The notes beneath the pieces were generated by a model that made no database searches, was not told the origin of the DNA, and was given only the letters and a program-made list of their open reading frames with translations. Shown piece after piece: positions 1 to 6,260 of a stretch of DNA of 8,270 nt (its first letter is position 1; every line of letters starts with the position of its first letter). Made by a program: the position numbers and the translations under genes. The stretch lies in contig JAKSQR010000061.1 of NCBI GenBank assembly GCA_024404065.1, forward strand, positions 1 to 8,270, given 5' to 3'. The DNA comes from Clostridia bacterium. GTDB lineage: Bacteria > Bacillota > Clostridia > Oscillospirales > Acutalibacteraceae.

Positions 1-627
1 AGCATACTTCAGCAAAGCTTTATTTCAGTAGGCAATATAATACTGCAAAGTGTAATAAATGGCTTTGGTGCAGGTGTTATGGCAGGTTACTCAGCGGCAG
101 TTAAGCTTAATAATCTTGTAATTACATCATTTACAACCATAGGCAACGGTATCTCAAACTATGCCGCACAAAATATAGGCGCAGGTAAGCTGAGCCGAAT
201 CAAAGAGGGCTACAGAGCGGGCAACAAGCTTGTGTGGTGTATCTGCATTCCCATAATTATTGCCTATATGGTATTTACAAATTCTCTTATAAACTTCTTT
301 ATTGACAGCCCCTCAGCTGAGGCACTCCGCTCTGCTGTGCTGTATTTAAGAATAATAGTGCCATTCTACTTTGTTGTATCCACAAAGCTTGTGGCAGATG
401 GCATACTTCGTGGAGCAGGCCTTATGAAGCAGTTTATGGTTTCTACATTTACTGACCTTATACTAAGGGTAGTGCTTTCAGAGATACTCTCACGCACGGC
501 ATTGGGCTATGTGGGTATATGGTGTGCATGGCCTATAGGCTGGATTATGGGCACAATGGTATCAGTATACTTCTTAAAGAAATCAATCTGGAAATCTGAA
601 AAAGAAAAAGGGGAGCAGCATGCTTAA
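1..627 (+). CDS. MATE-family efflux transporter, C-terminal part (5' end outside window)
   Basis: The reading frame is open from base 1 and ends at TAA 625-627, leaving 208 residues; the true start lies upstream. An internal ATG at 79 is not a plausible start, because the frame continues upstream with membrane-type sequence (SILQQSFISVGNIILQSVIN). Several hydrophobic helices are visible, for example around WCICIPIIIAYMVF and YVGIWCAWPIGWIMGTMVSV. The stretch AAVKLNNLVITSFTTIGNG followed by AAQNIGAGK is typical of the second half of MATE (NorM/DinF-like) Na+- or H+-coupled drug exporters of the cytoplasmic membrane. A full MATE protein has about 450 residues, so roughly the second half is seen. 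The last residues are charged and cytoplasmic (KKSIWKSEKEKGEQHA). The next gene overlaps it by 8 bases, suggesting translational coupling. The substrate cannot be deduced. Confidence 0.88.
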   Translation, partial: SILQQSFISVGNIILQSVINGFGAGVMAGYSAAVKLNNLVITSFTTIGNGISNYAAQNIGAGKLSRIKEGYRAGNKLVWCICIPIIIAYMVFTNSLINFFIDSPSAEALRSAVLYLRIIVPFYFVVSTKLVADGILRGAGLMKQFMVSTFTDLILRVVLSEILSRTALGYVGIWCAWPIGWIMGTMVSVYFLKKSIWKSEKEKGEQHA

Positions 628-1225
628 TTTAACTGAGTTCAAGTGGACAAGAGAGCCAAAGGATTATAAAATTTCAGAGGATAAAATTGAAATAATTACA
701 AACCCCAATACTGATTTATGGCAGAGGACATACTACCATTTCAGGAATGATAACGCCCCTGTATTGCAGATGAAAACAAAGGAGAAATTCTTTTCTTTTA
801 TAGTTAAAACAGAGTTTGAAAGTAAGCACAGATTTGACCAGTGCGGTGTAGTAATGTACCTTGACAGTGATAACTGGTTAAAGGCTTCCATTGAGTATGA
901 AAATGAAGCTTTTCAGCACCTCGGCTCTGTTGCCACAAACCACGGCTATTCAGATTGGGCAACTACTGCGATAGATGCCTCTGTTAAATCTATGTGGTAC
1001 AGATTCAGCAGGCGTGAGGATGATTTCTGCATTGAATGCTCTGAGGATGGTGTAAGCTTTTCACAAATGAGAGTTTGCCATATCTGGGAGGCAACTGATG
1101 AAATCAGCTTTGGCATTTATGCCTGCAGCCCTGAGGATTCATCCTTTAAGGCTACCTTCAGCAATATGGATGTAACGGAGTGCAAATGGCTCGCTCATAA
1201 TGGTCAGAAGCCTGATGAGGAGTAA
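620..1225 (+). CDS. DUF1349 family protein (concanavalin A-like fold), 201 aa
   Basis: The ATG at 620 lies inside the end of the MATE gene. It is preceded by GGGGAG at 610-615, four bases away, which is a close but good ribosome binding site. The protein has no signal peptide and no membrane segment, so it should be cytoplasmic. The pattern of Trp/Phe-rich beta strands (LWQRTYYHF near residue 34, FSFIVKTEFE near 59, QCGVVMYLDSDNWLKASIEYE near 74-94, then ISFGIYACSPEDSSFKATFSNM near 162-183) matches DUF1349, the YesU-like family with a lectin/glucanase-type jelly-roll fold. The length (about 200 aa) is normal for the family. No biochemical role is established and I see no catalytic motif. The 8-base overlap ties its expression to the transporter, but I cannot infer a shared function. 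Confidence 0.8.
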   Translation: MLNLTEFKWTREPKDYKISEDKIEIITNPNTDLWQRTYYHFRNDNAPVLQMKTKEKFFSFIVKTEFESKHRFDQCGVVMYLDSDNWLKASIEYENEAFQHLGSVATNHGYSDWATTAIDASVKSMWYRFSRREDDFCIECSEDGVSFSQMRVCHIWEATDEISFGIYACSPEDSSFKATFSNMDVTECKWLAHNGQKPDEE

Positions 1226-1236
1226 AATCTTAGATT

Positions 1237-1264
1237 AAAGCAACAGAGAGTTGCTTTGCTTTTT
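1237..1264 (+). terminator. Rho-independent terminator after the MATE-DUF1349 pair
   Basis: An 8-bp perfect inverted repeat, AAAGCAAC (1237-1244) and GTTGCTTT (1250-1257) with loop AGAGA, starts 11 bases after the DUF1349 stop and is followed by GCTTTT. The stem is only moderately GC-rich and the U run is short and interrupted, so termination may be partial and some transcript may continue into the next + strand gene. A weak -10-like TATTAT at 1278-1283 could start a separate transcript for that gene, but no convincing -35 accompanies it. Confidence 0.6.
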
Positions 1265-1313
1265 AAGCAGCAGATGATATTATATCTGTAACTTAAAGCG
1301 AAGGAGAACATAA

Positions 1314-2081
1314 ATGGAAATTGCTCAGATTCTTAAATCATTAAGAGAAAAGCATAATCTTACTCAGGACCAGTTAGCAGAGCGTGTAATGGTAACAAGG
1401 CAGGCAGTAAGCCGTTGGGAAAATGGTGAAACTCAGCCAAATACTGAAACCTTAAAGCTTCTGTCACGTGAATATAATGTATCTATAAATACTTTGCTTG
1501 GCTCACCACGCAAGCTTACCTGCCAGTGCTGTGGTATGCCTCTTGAGAATGACGAAATTATCGGTCTTGATAAGGATGGCTATCTTAATGAGGATTACTG
1601 CAAGTGGTGCTATGCAGATGGCACATATACTTACAGCAATATGGATGACCTTATTGAAGTGTGCGTAGCTAATATGGTTAATGAAAGCTTTACTCAGGAG
1701 CAGGCACGTGAATATATGAAAAACCTGTTGCCTACATTAACCTATTGGAAAAAATATGAGCAGCTGAGTGATGGGGGAGAGTTTGAAAAATTCAAAGAAA
1801 CCCTTATTAAAGAGATAAATGACCTTAATATAGAGGGTATGCCAAAGCTTGATAAACTGAATGCACTTGTTGGCGGTTATGTAAACCTTGAATACAAGCT
1901 ACCAAGCGGTGAAAGTGTTAAATTCCTTAATGATAAAACAACCTATCTTGGCAATCAGCTTGAGTCAGAAATAGTGGATGGCTTATGCTTTGGCGTTATA
2001 GCTAATATGGATTTTATTATGGTTTGCACCTATGAAGCAGACGGCAAAAATCCTGAGCTGATTTTATATAAAAAGAGATAA
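1314..2081 (+). CDS. XRE-family HTH protein with zinc-ribbon domain, 255 aa
   Basis: The start ATG is preceded by AAGGAG (1301-1306) seven bases away. Residues 1-60 form an XRE/Cro-type helix-turn-helix (LREKHNLTQDQLAERVMVTR then QAVSRWENGETQPNTETL), a DNA-binding domain. Residues 70-105 form a putative zinc ribbon of the Zn_ribbon_2 type (pfam12674): C70-x2-C73 with the CCGMPL motif, then C96-x2-C99 (YCKWCYADGTYTY). The segment after it (about 112-146, ANMVNESFTQEQAREYMKNL then LPTLTYWKKY) is the helical tail usually found with this ribbon. Residues about 185-255 form a beta-rich C-terminal part I do not recognise. It is most likely a cytoplasmic transcription regulator or a small-signal-responsive protein; the target is unknown. 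It lies between two terminators and appears monocistronic or weakly linked to the upstream pair. Confidence 0.85.
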   Translation: MEIAQILKSLREKHNLTQDQLAERVMVTRQAVSRWENGETQPNTETLKLLSREYNVSINTLLGSPRKLTCQCCGMPLENDEIIGLDKDGYLNEDYCKWCYADGTYTYSNMDDLIEVCVANMVNESFTQEQAREYMKNLLPTLTYWKKYEQLSDGGEFEKFKETLIKEINDLNIEGMPKLDKLNALVGGYVNLEYKLPSGESVKFLNDKTTYLGNQLESEIVDGLCFGVIANMDFIMVCTYEADGKNPELILYKKR

Positions 2082-2088
2082 CAAAAAA

Positions 2089-2117
2089 CGGGAAGCAATT
2101 TTGCTTCCCGTAATTTT
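2089..2117. terminator. Bidirectional terminator between convergent genes
   Basis: CGGGAAGCA (2089-2097) pairs with TGCTTCCCG (2102-2110), a 9-bp GC-containing stem with a 4-base loop. On the + strand it is followed by TAATTTTTAT, and on the - strand by TTTTTTG, so it has the U run needed in both directions. It begins 8 bases after the stop of the zinc-ribbon HTH gene and 7 bases past the stop of the convergent iscU gene, whose stop codon (2117-2119) touches its right edge. It should end both transcripts. Confidence 0.9.
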
Positions 2118-2560
2118 TATTCCTCGTGTGAGTCACAGCAATGGGCACATGAGCCACAGTCATTAAATGCTGCGCAGTCATAGGCAATGCCGTTTTTATC
2201 GTAGTAATCCTTTACTGCAGATTTGATTGCTTCCTCTGCAAGTACAGAGCAATGTATTTTGTGTGCAGGCAGACCATCAAGAGCCTCAGTAACAGCCTTG
2301 TTGGTAAGCTTAAGAGCTTCTGAAAGGGGCTGACCCTTTATCATCTCAGTTGCCATGGATGATGAAGCAATTGCACTGCCGCAGCCAAAGGTTTCAAATT
2401 TAACGTCGGTGATAATATCGTTATCTATCTTAAGGTAGATTTTCATAATATCGCCACATTTAGCATTTCCTACCTCACCTACACCGTCGGCATCTTCAAT
2501 AACGCCTACGTTTCTGGGATTGCGGAAATGGTCAAATACTTTTTCACTATATAAAGCCAT
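2117..2560 (-). CDS. iscU: Fe-S cluster assembly scaffold IscU/NifU-like, 147 aa
   Basis: This is the scaffold on which IscS-derived sulfur and iron form a cluster before transfer to apoproteins in the cytoplasm. The start chosen is ATG at 2560 (MALYSEKVFDHFRNPRNVG), with GAGGTG six bases upstream. A longer frame from TTG at 2578 has no ribosome binding site and adds six residues not typical of the family. The three cluster-binding cysteines and the Asp are present: C35 and D37 (NAKCGDIMK), C60 (FGCGSAIASSS) and C104 (KIHCSVLAEEAIK). LPAHK (97-101) occupies the place of the LPPVK chaperone-recognition motif. The C-terminus adds a cysteine/histidine-rich tail (C129, C135, C138, H140, C141, C142, H145) beyond the core fold. 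The ribosome binding site overlaps the iscS stop, with a 10-base gap, so the two are probably translationally coupled. It is the last gene of the operon. Confidence 0.95.
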   Translation of the reverse strand: MALYSEKVFDHFRNPRNVGVIEDADGVGEVGNAKCGDIMKIYLKIDNDIITDVKFETFGCGSAIASSSMATEMIKGQPLSEALKLTNKAVTEALDGLPAHKIHCSVLAEEAIKSAVKDYYDKNGIAYDCAAFNDCGSCAHCCDSHEE

Positions 2561-2570
2561 AGCTTTCACC

Positions 2571-3761
2571 TCATTCAAGTATAAATTTTTGCTTGCCTTC
2601 CATCAGATTACGCCATACAGGGGACATACCTCTGAGAAGTGAAACAACGTCCTTAACGGCTGTAATTATATACTCAACCTCTTCGGCAGTTGTTTCTTCG
2701 TTAATGGAAAGCCTCAGTGAGCCGTGAGCTACATCGTGCACTCTGCCTATTGCAAGCAGTACATGGCTTGGGTCTAATGAGCCAGATGTGCAAGCAGAGC
2801 CTGATGAAGCGGCTACACCTTTATCATCAAGGAGCAGAAGGAGTGATTCACCTTCAATTCCCTCAAAGCAGAAATTTACATTACCAGGCAGTCTGCTGAC
2901 TGCATCACCATTAAGTATTGAATGGGGGATTTCGTTAAGACCTTCTATAAGTCTGTCACGGAGCTTCGTAACCTTTGCGGTGTTCTCATCAAGGTTATTT
3001 ACTGCGTCCTCAAGGGCTGTTACCATGCCGGCAATTGCTGCAAGGTTTTCTGTGCCTGCACGCTTGCCTCTCTCCTGAGCGCCACCTTCAATTAAATTCT
3101 CAAGGCGTATGCTCTTTTTGGAGTAAAGTATGCCTATGCCCTTAGGTCCGTGAAATTTATGAGCTGAGATAGAAAGCATATCAATATTCTGCTCTATAAC
3201 ATTTATTCTGATATGGCCAGCTGCCTGAACTGCATCTGTGTGGAAAATTACGCCCTTTTCACGGCAAACCTTACCAATTTCAGCTATGGGCTGAATTGTG
3301 CCGATTTCGTTATTGGCAAACATAATTGTTACAAGGGCGGTATCCTCTCTGATTGCATCTGCAACCTGCTGTGCAGTTACAAGTCCGTTCTCGTGAACAT
3401 CAAGCAGAGTTACCTCAAAGCCTTCTTTCTCAAGCTTTTTAAGTGTATGAAGAACTGCGTGATGCTCAAATGCAGTAGAAATAATATGCTTTTTGCCCTT
3501 CTTTTCACCAAGGTGAGCGGCGGTAATAATTGCCTGGTTGTCAGCTTCACTGCCACCTGAGGTAAAAAGAATTTCTCTTGCCTCACATCCTATAATATCT
3601 GCTGCACGCTGTCTGAAGCCTTCAAGGGCTTCCTTAGCTTCCTGACCAAAGGAATAAAGGCTTGATGGGTTACCATAAACGGTATCCATATATGGTATCA
3701 TAGCCTCTATGGCTCTTTTGCTCATTTTAGTTGTAGCAGCATTATCCGCATAAATCTTCAT
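2571..3761 (-). CDS. iscS: Cysteine desulfurase (NifS/IscS type), 396 aa
   Basis: This PLP enzyme converts L-cysteine to L-alanine and passes the sulfur as a persulfide to the scaffold protein. Visible landmarks are the N-terminal YADNAATTK, FTSGGSEADNQAI (66-78), the catalytic His in AFEHHAV (H100), HTDAVQAAGH with D176, the PLP-binding Lys in SAHKFHGPKG (K202), RAGTEN (234-239), and the mobile loop SSGSACTSG with catalytic Cys C324. The long loop with SGSACTSG is diagnostic of group I (NifS/IscS) rather than group II (SufS) enzymes, and the length is normal. The ATG at 3761 is preceded by AAGGAC nine bases away. It follows cysK by 30 bases without a terminator and sits 10 bases before iscU, its expected sulfur acceptor. 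NifS and IscS cannot be separated by sequence alone; there are no nitrogenase genes here. Confidence 0.96.
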   Translation of the reverse strand: MKIYADNAATTKMSKRAIEAMIPYMDTVYGNPSSLYSFGQEAKEALEGFRQRAADIIGCEAREILFTSGGSEADNQAIITAAHLGEKKGKKHIISTAFEHHAVLHTLKKLEKEGFEVTLLDVHENGLVTAQQVADAIREDTALVTIMFANNEIGTIQPIAEIGKVCREKGVIFHTDAVQAAGHIRINVIEQNIDMLSISAHKFHGPKGIGILYSKKSIRLENLIEGGAQERGKRAGTENLAAIAGMVTALEDAVNNLDENTAKVTKLRDRLIEGLNEIPHSILNGDAVSRLPGNVNFCFEGIEGESLLLLLDDKGVAASSGSACTSGSLDPSHVLLAIGRVHDVAHGSLRLSINEETTAEEVEYIITAVKDVVSLLRGMSPVWRNLMEGKQKFILE

Positions 3762-3791
3762 AGTGTTAATGTCCTTATTAGTCGTTAATTA

Positions 3792-4724
3792 TTAGTCAGC
3801 AAAGAGGGGAGTTGAAAGATATCTGTCACCTGTATCAGGAAGGAGAACAACAATCTTTTTGCCCTTGTTTTCAGGTCTCTTTGCAAGCTGAATTGCTGCA
3901 TAAGCTGCTGCACCTGAGGAGATACCTACAAGTACGCCTTCAGTTTTGCCGATAAGCTTGCCTGTTGCAAAAGCATCTTCATTCTCTACTGTGATAATTT
4001 CATCATAAATTTTTGTGTTAAGTACATCAGGTACAAAGCCTGCACCGATGCCCTGAATCTTATGAGGACCAGCTACGCCGGTAGAAAGCACTGCTGATGA
4101 AGCAGGCTCAACTGCTACAACCTTAACATCTGCCTTCTTGCTCTTAAGAAATTCACCAACACCTGTAACAGTGCCGCCTGTGCCAACACCTGCTACAAAG
4201 ATATCTACATCACCATCTGTATCAGCCCAGATTTCGGGGCCAGTGGTTTCAATATGTGCCTTGGGGTTAGCAGGGTTTACAAACTGACCTGCTACGAATG
4301 AGCCGGGGATTTCCTCCTTAAGCTCGTTAGCCTTTGCAATAGCGCCCTTCATGCCCTTTGCACCCTCTGTGAGTACAAGCTGTGCGCCATAAGCCTTCAT
4401 AAGCTGTCTGCGTTCAACAGACATTGTGTCGGGCATTACGATGATAATCTTATAGCCTCTTGCTGCTGCTACTGCTGCAAGGCCGATACCTGTGTTACCA
4501 CTTGTGGGCTCAATAATTGTTGCGCCTTCCTTAAGAATGCCTTTCTCCTCTGCGTCGTTAATCATGGAGAGAGCGATTCTGTCCTTAACTGAGCCTGCGG
4601 GGTTAAAGTACTCAAGCTTTGCAAGTATTGTTGCCTCAAGTCCTTCTGCCTTTTCTATGTTTGATAACTCAAGTAATGGGGTGTTACCGATAAGCTCTGA
4701 AGCTGATTTATAAATTTTAGACAT
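3792..4724 (-). CDS. cysK: Cysteine synthase (O-acetylserine sulfhydrylase A), 310 aa
   Basis: The enzyme makes L-cysteine and acetate from O-acetyl-L-serine and sulfide in the cytoplasm. Its landmarks are those of a fold-type II PLP enzyme: ELIGNTPLLEL (10-20), PLP lysine K47 in NPAGSVKDR, the substrate loop EPTSGNTG (72-79), MPDTMSVERR (97-106), FVNPANP (148-154), the phosphate cradle GTGGT (181-185), GISSGAA with S270 (267-273), and the C-terminal LPDTGDRYLST. The length matches CysK. The ATG at 4724 has AAAGGAG eight bases upstream, nearly the same leader as metY. The gap after metY is 18 bases. Placed before iscS, it supplies the desulfurase substrate. In Bacillus, CysK also acts as a partner of the Rrf2-family repressor CymR; whether the Rrf2 protein next door uses CysK this way is open. 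Confidence 0.96.
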   Translation of the reverse strand: MSKIYKSASELIGNTPLLELSNIEKAEGLEATILAKLEYFNPAGSVKDRIALSMINDAEEKGILKEGATIIEPTSGNTGIGLAAVAAARGYKIIIVMPDTMSVERRQLMKAYGAQLVLTEGAKGMKGAIAKANELKEEIPGSFVAGQFVNPANPKAHIETTGPEIWADTDGDVDIFVAGVGTGGTVTGVGEFLKSKKADVKVVAVEPASSAVLSTGVAGPHKIQGIGAGFVPDVLNTKIYDEIITVENEDAFATGKLIGKTEGVLVGISSGAAAYAAIQLAKRPENKGKKIVVLLPDTGDRYLSTPLFAD

Positions 4725-4742
4725 AATTATTTCTCCTTTAAC

Positions 4743-6026
4743 TTATTTAAGTGCATCGAAACCGTTCTGAAGGTCTGCGATAATATCATCTATATGTTCT
4801 GTACCAATTGAAAGACGGATTGTATTCTGGTAAATATCCTGCTCTGCAAGCTCTGCATCGTTAAGCTGTGAGTGAGTAGTGCTTGCGGGGTGAATTACAA
4901 GTGATTTTACGTCTGCTACGTTTGCAAGCAGTGAGAAAATCTTAAGGTTATCAATAAACTTCCAGGCTTCTTCCTTACCACCCTTAATGTTGAAGGTGAA
5001 TATTGAAGCACCGCCGTTGGGGAAGTACTTGTTGTAAAGCTCGTGGTCGGGATGGTCTGCAAGTGAAGGATGGTTTACCTTTTCAACAAGGGGGTTATTT
5101 ACAAGGTATTCAACAACCTTCTTTGTATTCTCAACGTGTCTGTCAAGTCTGAGTGAAAGTGTTTCAACGCCCTGAAGAAGAAGGAATGCGTTGAAGGGTG
5201 AGATAGCAGCGCCTGTATCACGAAGAAGGATAGCTCTTATAAATGTAACAAAAGCTGCGGGGCCTGCTGCATCTGCAAAGGATACACCGTGGTAGCTGGG
5301 GTTGGGAGCAGCGATATTGGGGTAGTTACCGCTTGCTTTCCAGTCAAACTTACCGGAATCTACAATGATACCGCCAAGTGATGTACCGTGACCGCCAATG
5401 AACTTTGTAGCTGAGTGAACAACGATGTCAGCACCGTGCTCAATGGGTCTGATAAGATAAGGTGTACCAAATGTGTTATCAATAACAAGGGGTAAACCGT
5501 GCTTATGTGCAATCTCTGCAATAGCGTCGATATTGGGGATATCACTGTTGGGGTTACCAAGAGTTTCAAGGTAAACAGCCTTAGTGTTAGGCTGAATTGC
5601 GTTCTCAACCTCTTCAAGGTTATGAGCATCTACAAATGTTGTGCTGATGCCATACTCGGGAAGAGTGTGTGCAAGAAGGTTGTAGCTGCCGCCGTAGATT
5701 GTCTTCTGAGCTACGATATGCTCGCCTGCCTTGGCAAGTGCCTGAATTGTGTAGCTGATTGCTGCTGCGCCTGATGCAACTGCGAGTGCTGCAACGCCGC
5801 CTTCAAGTGCTGCTACTCTCTTTTCAAGTACGTCCTGAGTGGAGTTTGTAAGTCTGCCGTAAATGTTACCTGCATCTGCAAGACCGAATCTGTCAGCAGC
5901 GTGCTGTGAGTTATGGAATACGTAAGATGTAGTCTGGTAAATGGGAACTGCTCTTGAATCTGTTGTGGGGTCTGCCTGTTCCTGACCTACGTGAAGCTGA
6001 AGTGTTTCAAATCTATATTCTGACAT
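4743..6026 (-). CDS. metY: O-acetylhomoserine sulfhydrylase (aminocarboxypropyltransferase), 427 aa
   Basis: MetY makes homocysteine from O-acetyl-L-homoserine and sulfide, the direct sulfhydrylation route to methionine. It is a Cys/Met-metabolism PLP enzyme of the gamma family. Markers are FETLQLHVGQ and PTTDSRAVPIYQTTSYVF near the N-terminus, the cofactor-contacting YGRLTN (Y56-R58), TIYGGSYNL near 109-117, VIDNTFGTPY with D183, and the PLP lysine K208 in VVHSATKFIGGHG. The length of about 427 residues, with the insert around 226-255 (DWKASGNYPNIAAPNPSYHG), distinguishes OAH/OAS sulfhydrylases from shorter cystathionine synthases and lyases (about 380 aa). The ATG at 6026 has AAAGGAG at 6035-6041, eight bases away. 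It is the first enzyme gene of the operon and lies 56 bases after a cysteine-rich leader ORF. Confidence 0.95.
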   Translation of the reverse strand: MSEYRFETLQLHVGQEQADPTTDSRAVPIYQTTSYVFHNSQHAADRFGLADAGNIYGRLTNSTQDVLEKRVAALEGGVAALAVASGAAAISYTIQALAKAGEHIVAQKTIYGGSYNLLAHTLPEYGISTTFVDAHNLEEVENAIQPNTKAVYLETLGNPNSDIPNIDAIAEIAHKHGLPLVIDNTFGTPYLIRPIEHGADIVVHSATKFIGGHGTSLGGIIVDSGKFDWKASGNYPNIAAPNPSYHGVSFADAAGPAAFVTFIRAILLRDTGAAISPFNAFLLLQGVETLSLRLDRHVENTKKVVEYLVNNPLVEKVNHPSLADHPDHELYNKYFPNGGASIFTFNIKGGKEEAWKFIDNLKIFSLLANVADVKSLVIHPASTTHSQLNDAELAEQDIYQNTIRLSIGTEHIDDIIADLQNGFDALK

Positions 6027-6042
6027 TTTAATTTCTCCTTTA

Positions 6043-6136
6043 TTGTTACAAAATTTGTTTTAGTGGATTTTACAAGATGTGATTATTTACAACAACATCG
6101 TGACATTCGTCCAAATCTGAAATTTTGTCTTAACAA
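6043..6136 (-). other. Possible long-range leader RNA helix between the leader ORF and the metY RBS
   Basis: In the - strand transcript, TTGTT (6132-6136) and ACAAAATTT (6120-6128), inside codons 8-13 of the leader ORF, are complementary to AACAA (6043-6047) and AAATTTTGT (6048-6056) in the same nested order. This gives 5 + 9 base pairs with a 3-base bulge on one side. The distal arm ends one base before the metY ribosome binding site (6035-6041), and the loop would hold the Cys codons and the leader stop. All pairs but two are A-U, so chance is a real alternative. No GC-rich hairpin with a U run is seen in the leader, so translational control is more likely than transcription termination. 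Confidence 0.3.
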
Positions 6137-6157
6137 AGTGATAAAAATGTTACTCAT
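6083..6157 (-). CDS. Putative cysteine-sensing leader peptide (uORF), 24 aa, ending Arg-Cys-Cys-Cys-Lys
   Basis: Reading the - strand from ATG 6157 to TAA 6083-6085 gives 24 codons. The peptide starts MSNIFITLL and ends RMSRCCCK. Codons 21-23 are three consecutive TGT cysteine codons, followed only by AAA and the stop. GGAGG (6165-6169) lies seven bases before the ATG and is the strongest ribosome binding site in the operon. The ORF lies entirely in the transcribed leader: the promoter is about 50 bases upstream and metY starts 56 bases downstream. The remaining residues are hydrophobic then Arg-rich (R10, R14, R17, R20), with no domain. Cys-codon tracts near the end of a short ORF before cysteine/sulfur genes are the hallmark of amino-acid attenuation. 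Inference: ribosomes slow here when Cys-tRNA is scarce and change access to metY. No T-box or S-box element is visible as an alternative. Confidence 0.75.
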   Translation of the reverse strand: MSNIFITLLRQNFRFGRMSRCCCK

Positions 6158-6173
6158 AATTTTTCCTCCGTTC

Positions 6174-6200
6174 CAATTCCTACAGACTTAGTGGGAATTG
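6174..6200 (-). promoter_or_regulatory. Predicted Rrf2/IscR-like operator overlapping the metY operon 5' end
   Basis: A 27-bp inverted repeat has perfect 7-bp arms, CAATTCC and GGAATTG. After one mismatch a further two pairs match (AC/GT), around the 7-base centre TAAGTCT. It starts 12 bases downstream of the -10 box, so it covers roughly +6 to +32, where a bound repressor would block clearance of the promoter. Its core CCACTAAGTCTGTAG matches the core in the Rrf2 gene's own promoter at 12 of 15 positions. As RNA the same repeat could form a 5' hairpin next to the leader-ORF ribosome binding site, so DNA and RNA roles are both possible. Confidence 0.7.
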
Positions 6201-6211
6201 ACTGTGACAGT

Positions 6212-6240
6212 ATATTATCACCTAATTACTACTTTGTCAA
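6212..6240 (-). promoter_or_regulatory. Strong sigma-70/sigma-A promoter of the metY-cysK-iscS-iscU operon
   Basis: On the - strand there is a perfect -35 TTGACA (6235-6240), a 17-base spacer and a -10 TAATAT (6212-6217). Transcription is expected to start near 6205, giving a leader of about 180 bases before metY. The promoter lies between the terminator of the Rrf2 gene and the operator, so the operon has its own start and is not just readthrough from the regulator. Confidence 0.85.
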
Positions 6241-6260
6241 TAGGTTTTGTGGAATTTAAG

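Noticed and set aside
2561..2578. Longer iscU start at TTG 2578, overlapping the iscS end
   Set aside because: There is no ribosome binding site before TTG, while ATG 2560 has GAGGTG six bases upstream and gives the usual family N-terminus.
2717..3560. Three + strand ORFs opposite iscS
   Set aside because: They are antisense shadows of a well-conserved PLP enzyme, have no ribosome binding sites and show no recognisable protein features.
4492..4713. + strand ORF opposite the cysK 5' end
   Set aside because: It is an antisense shadow of the conserved N-terminal region of CysK, with no start signal.
5360..5629. - strand ORF inside metY in another frame
   Set aside because: It is low-complexity Leu/Thr/Ser-rich translation produced by an out-of-frame reading of metY, without a ribosome binding site.
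5499..5774. Cysteine-rich + strand ORF (91 codons)
   Set aside because: It lies entirely antisense to metY, has no ribosome binding site, and its Cys residues arise from the reverse complement of Ala (GCA) codons in metY.
6027..6205. T-box, SAM (S-box) or other known riboswitch in the metY leader
   Set aside because: No T-box sequence, no specifier-type stem, no S-box core and no terminator hairpin could be found; the leader is short and AT-rich and is largely filled by the small ORF.
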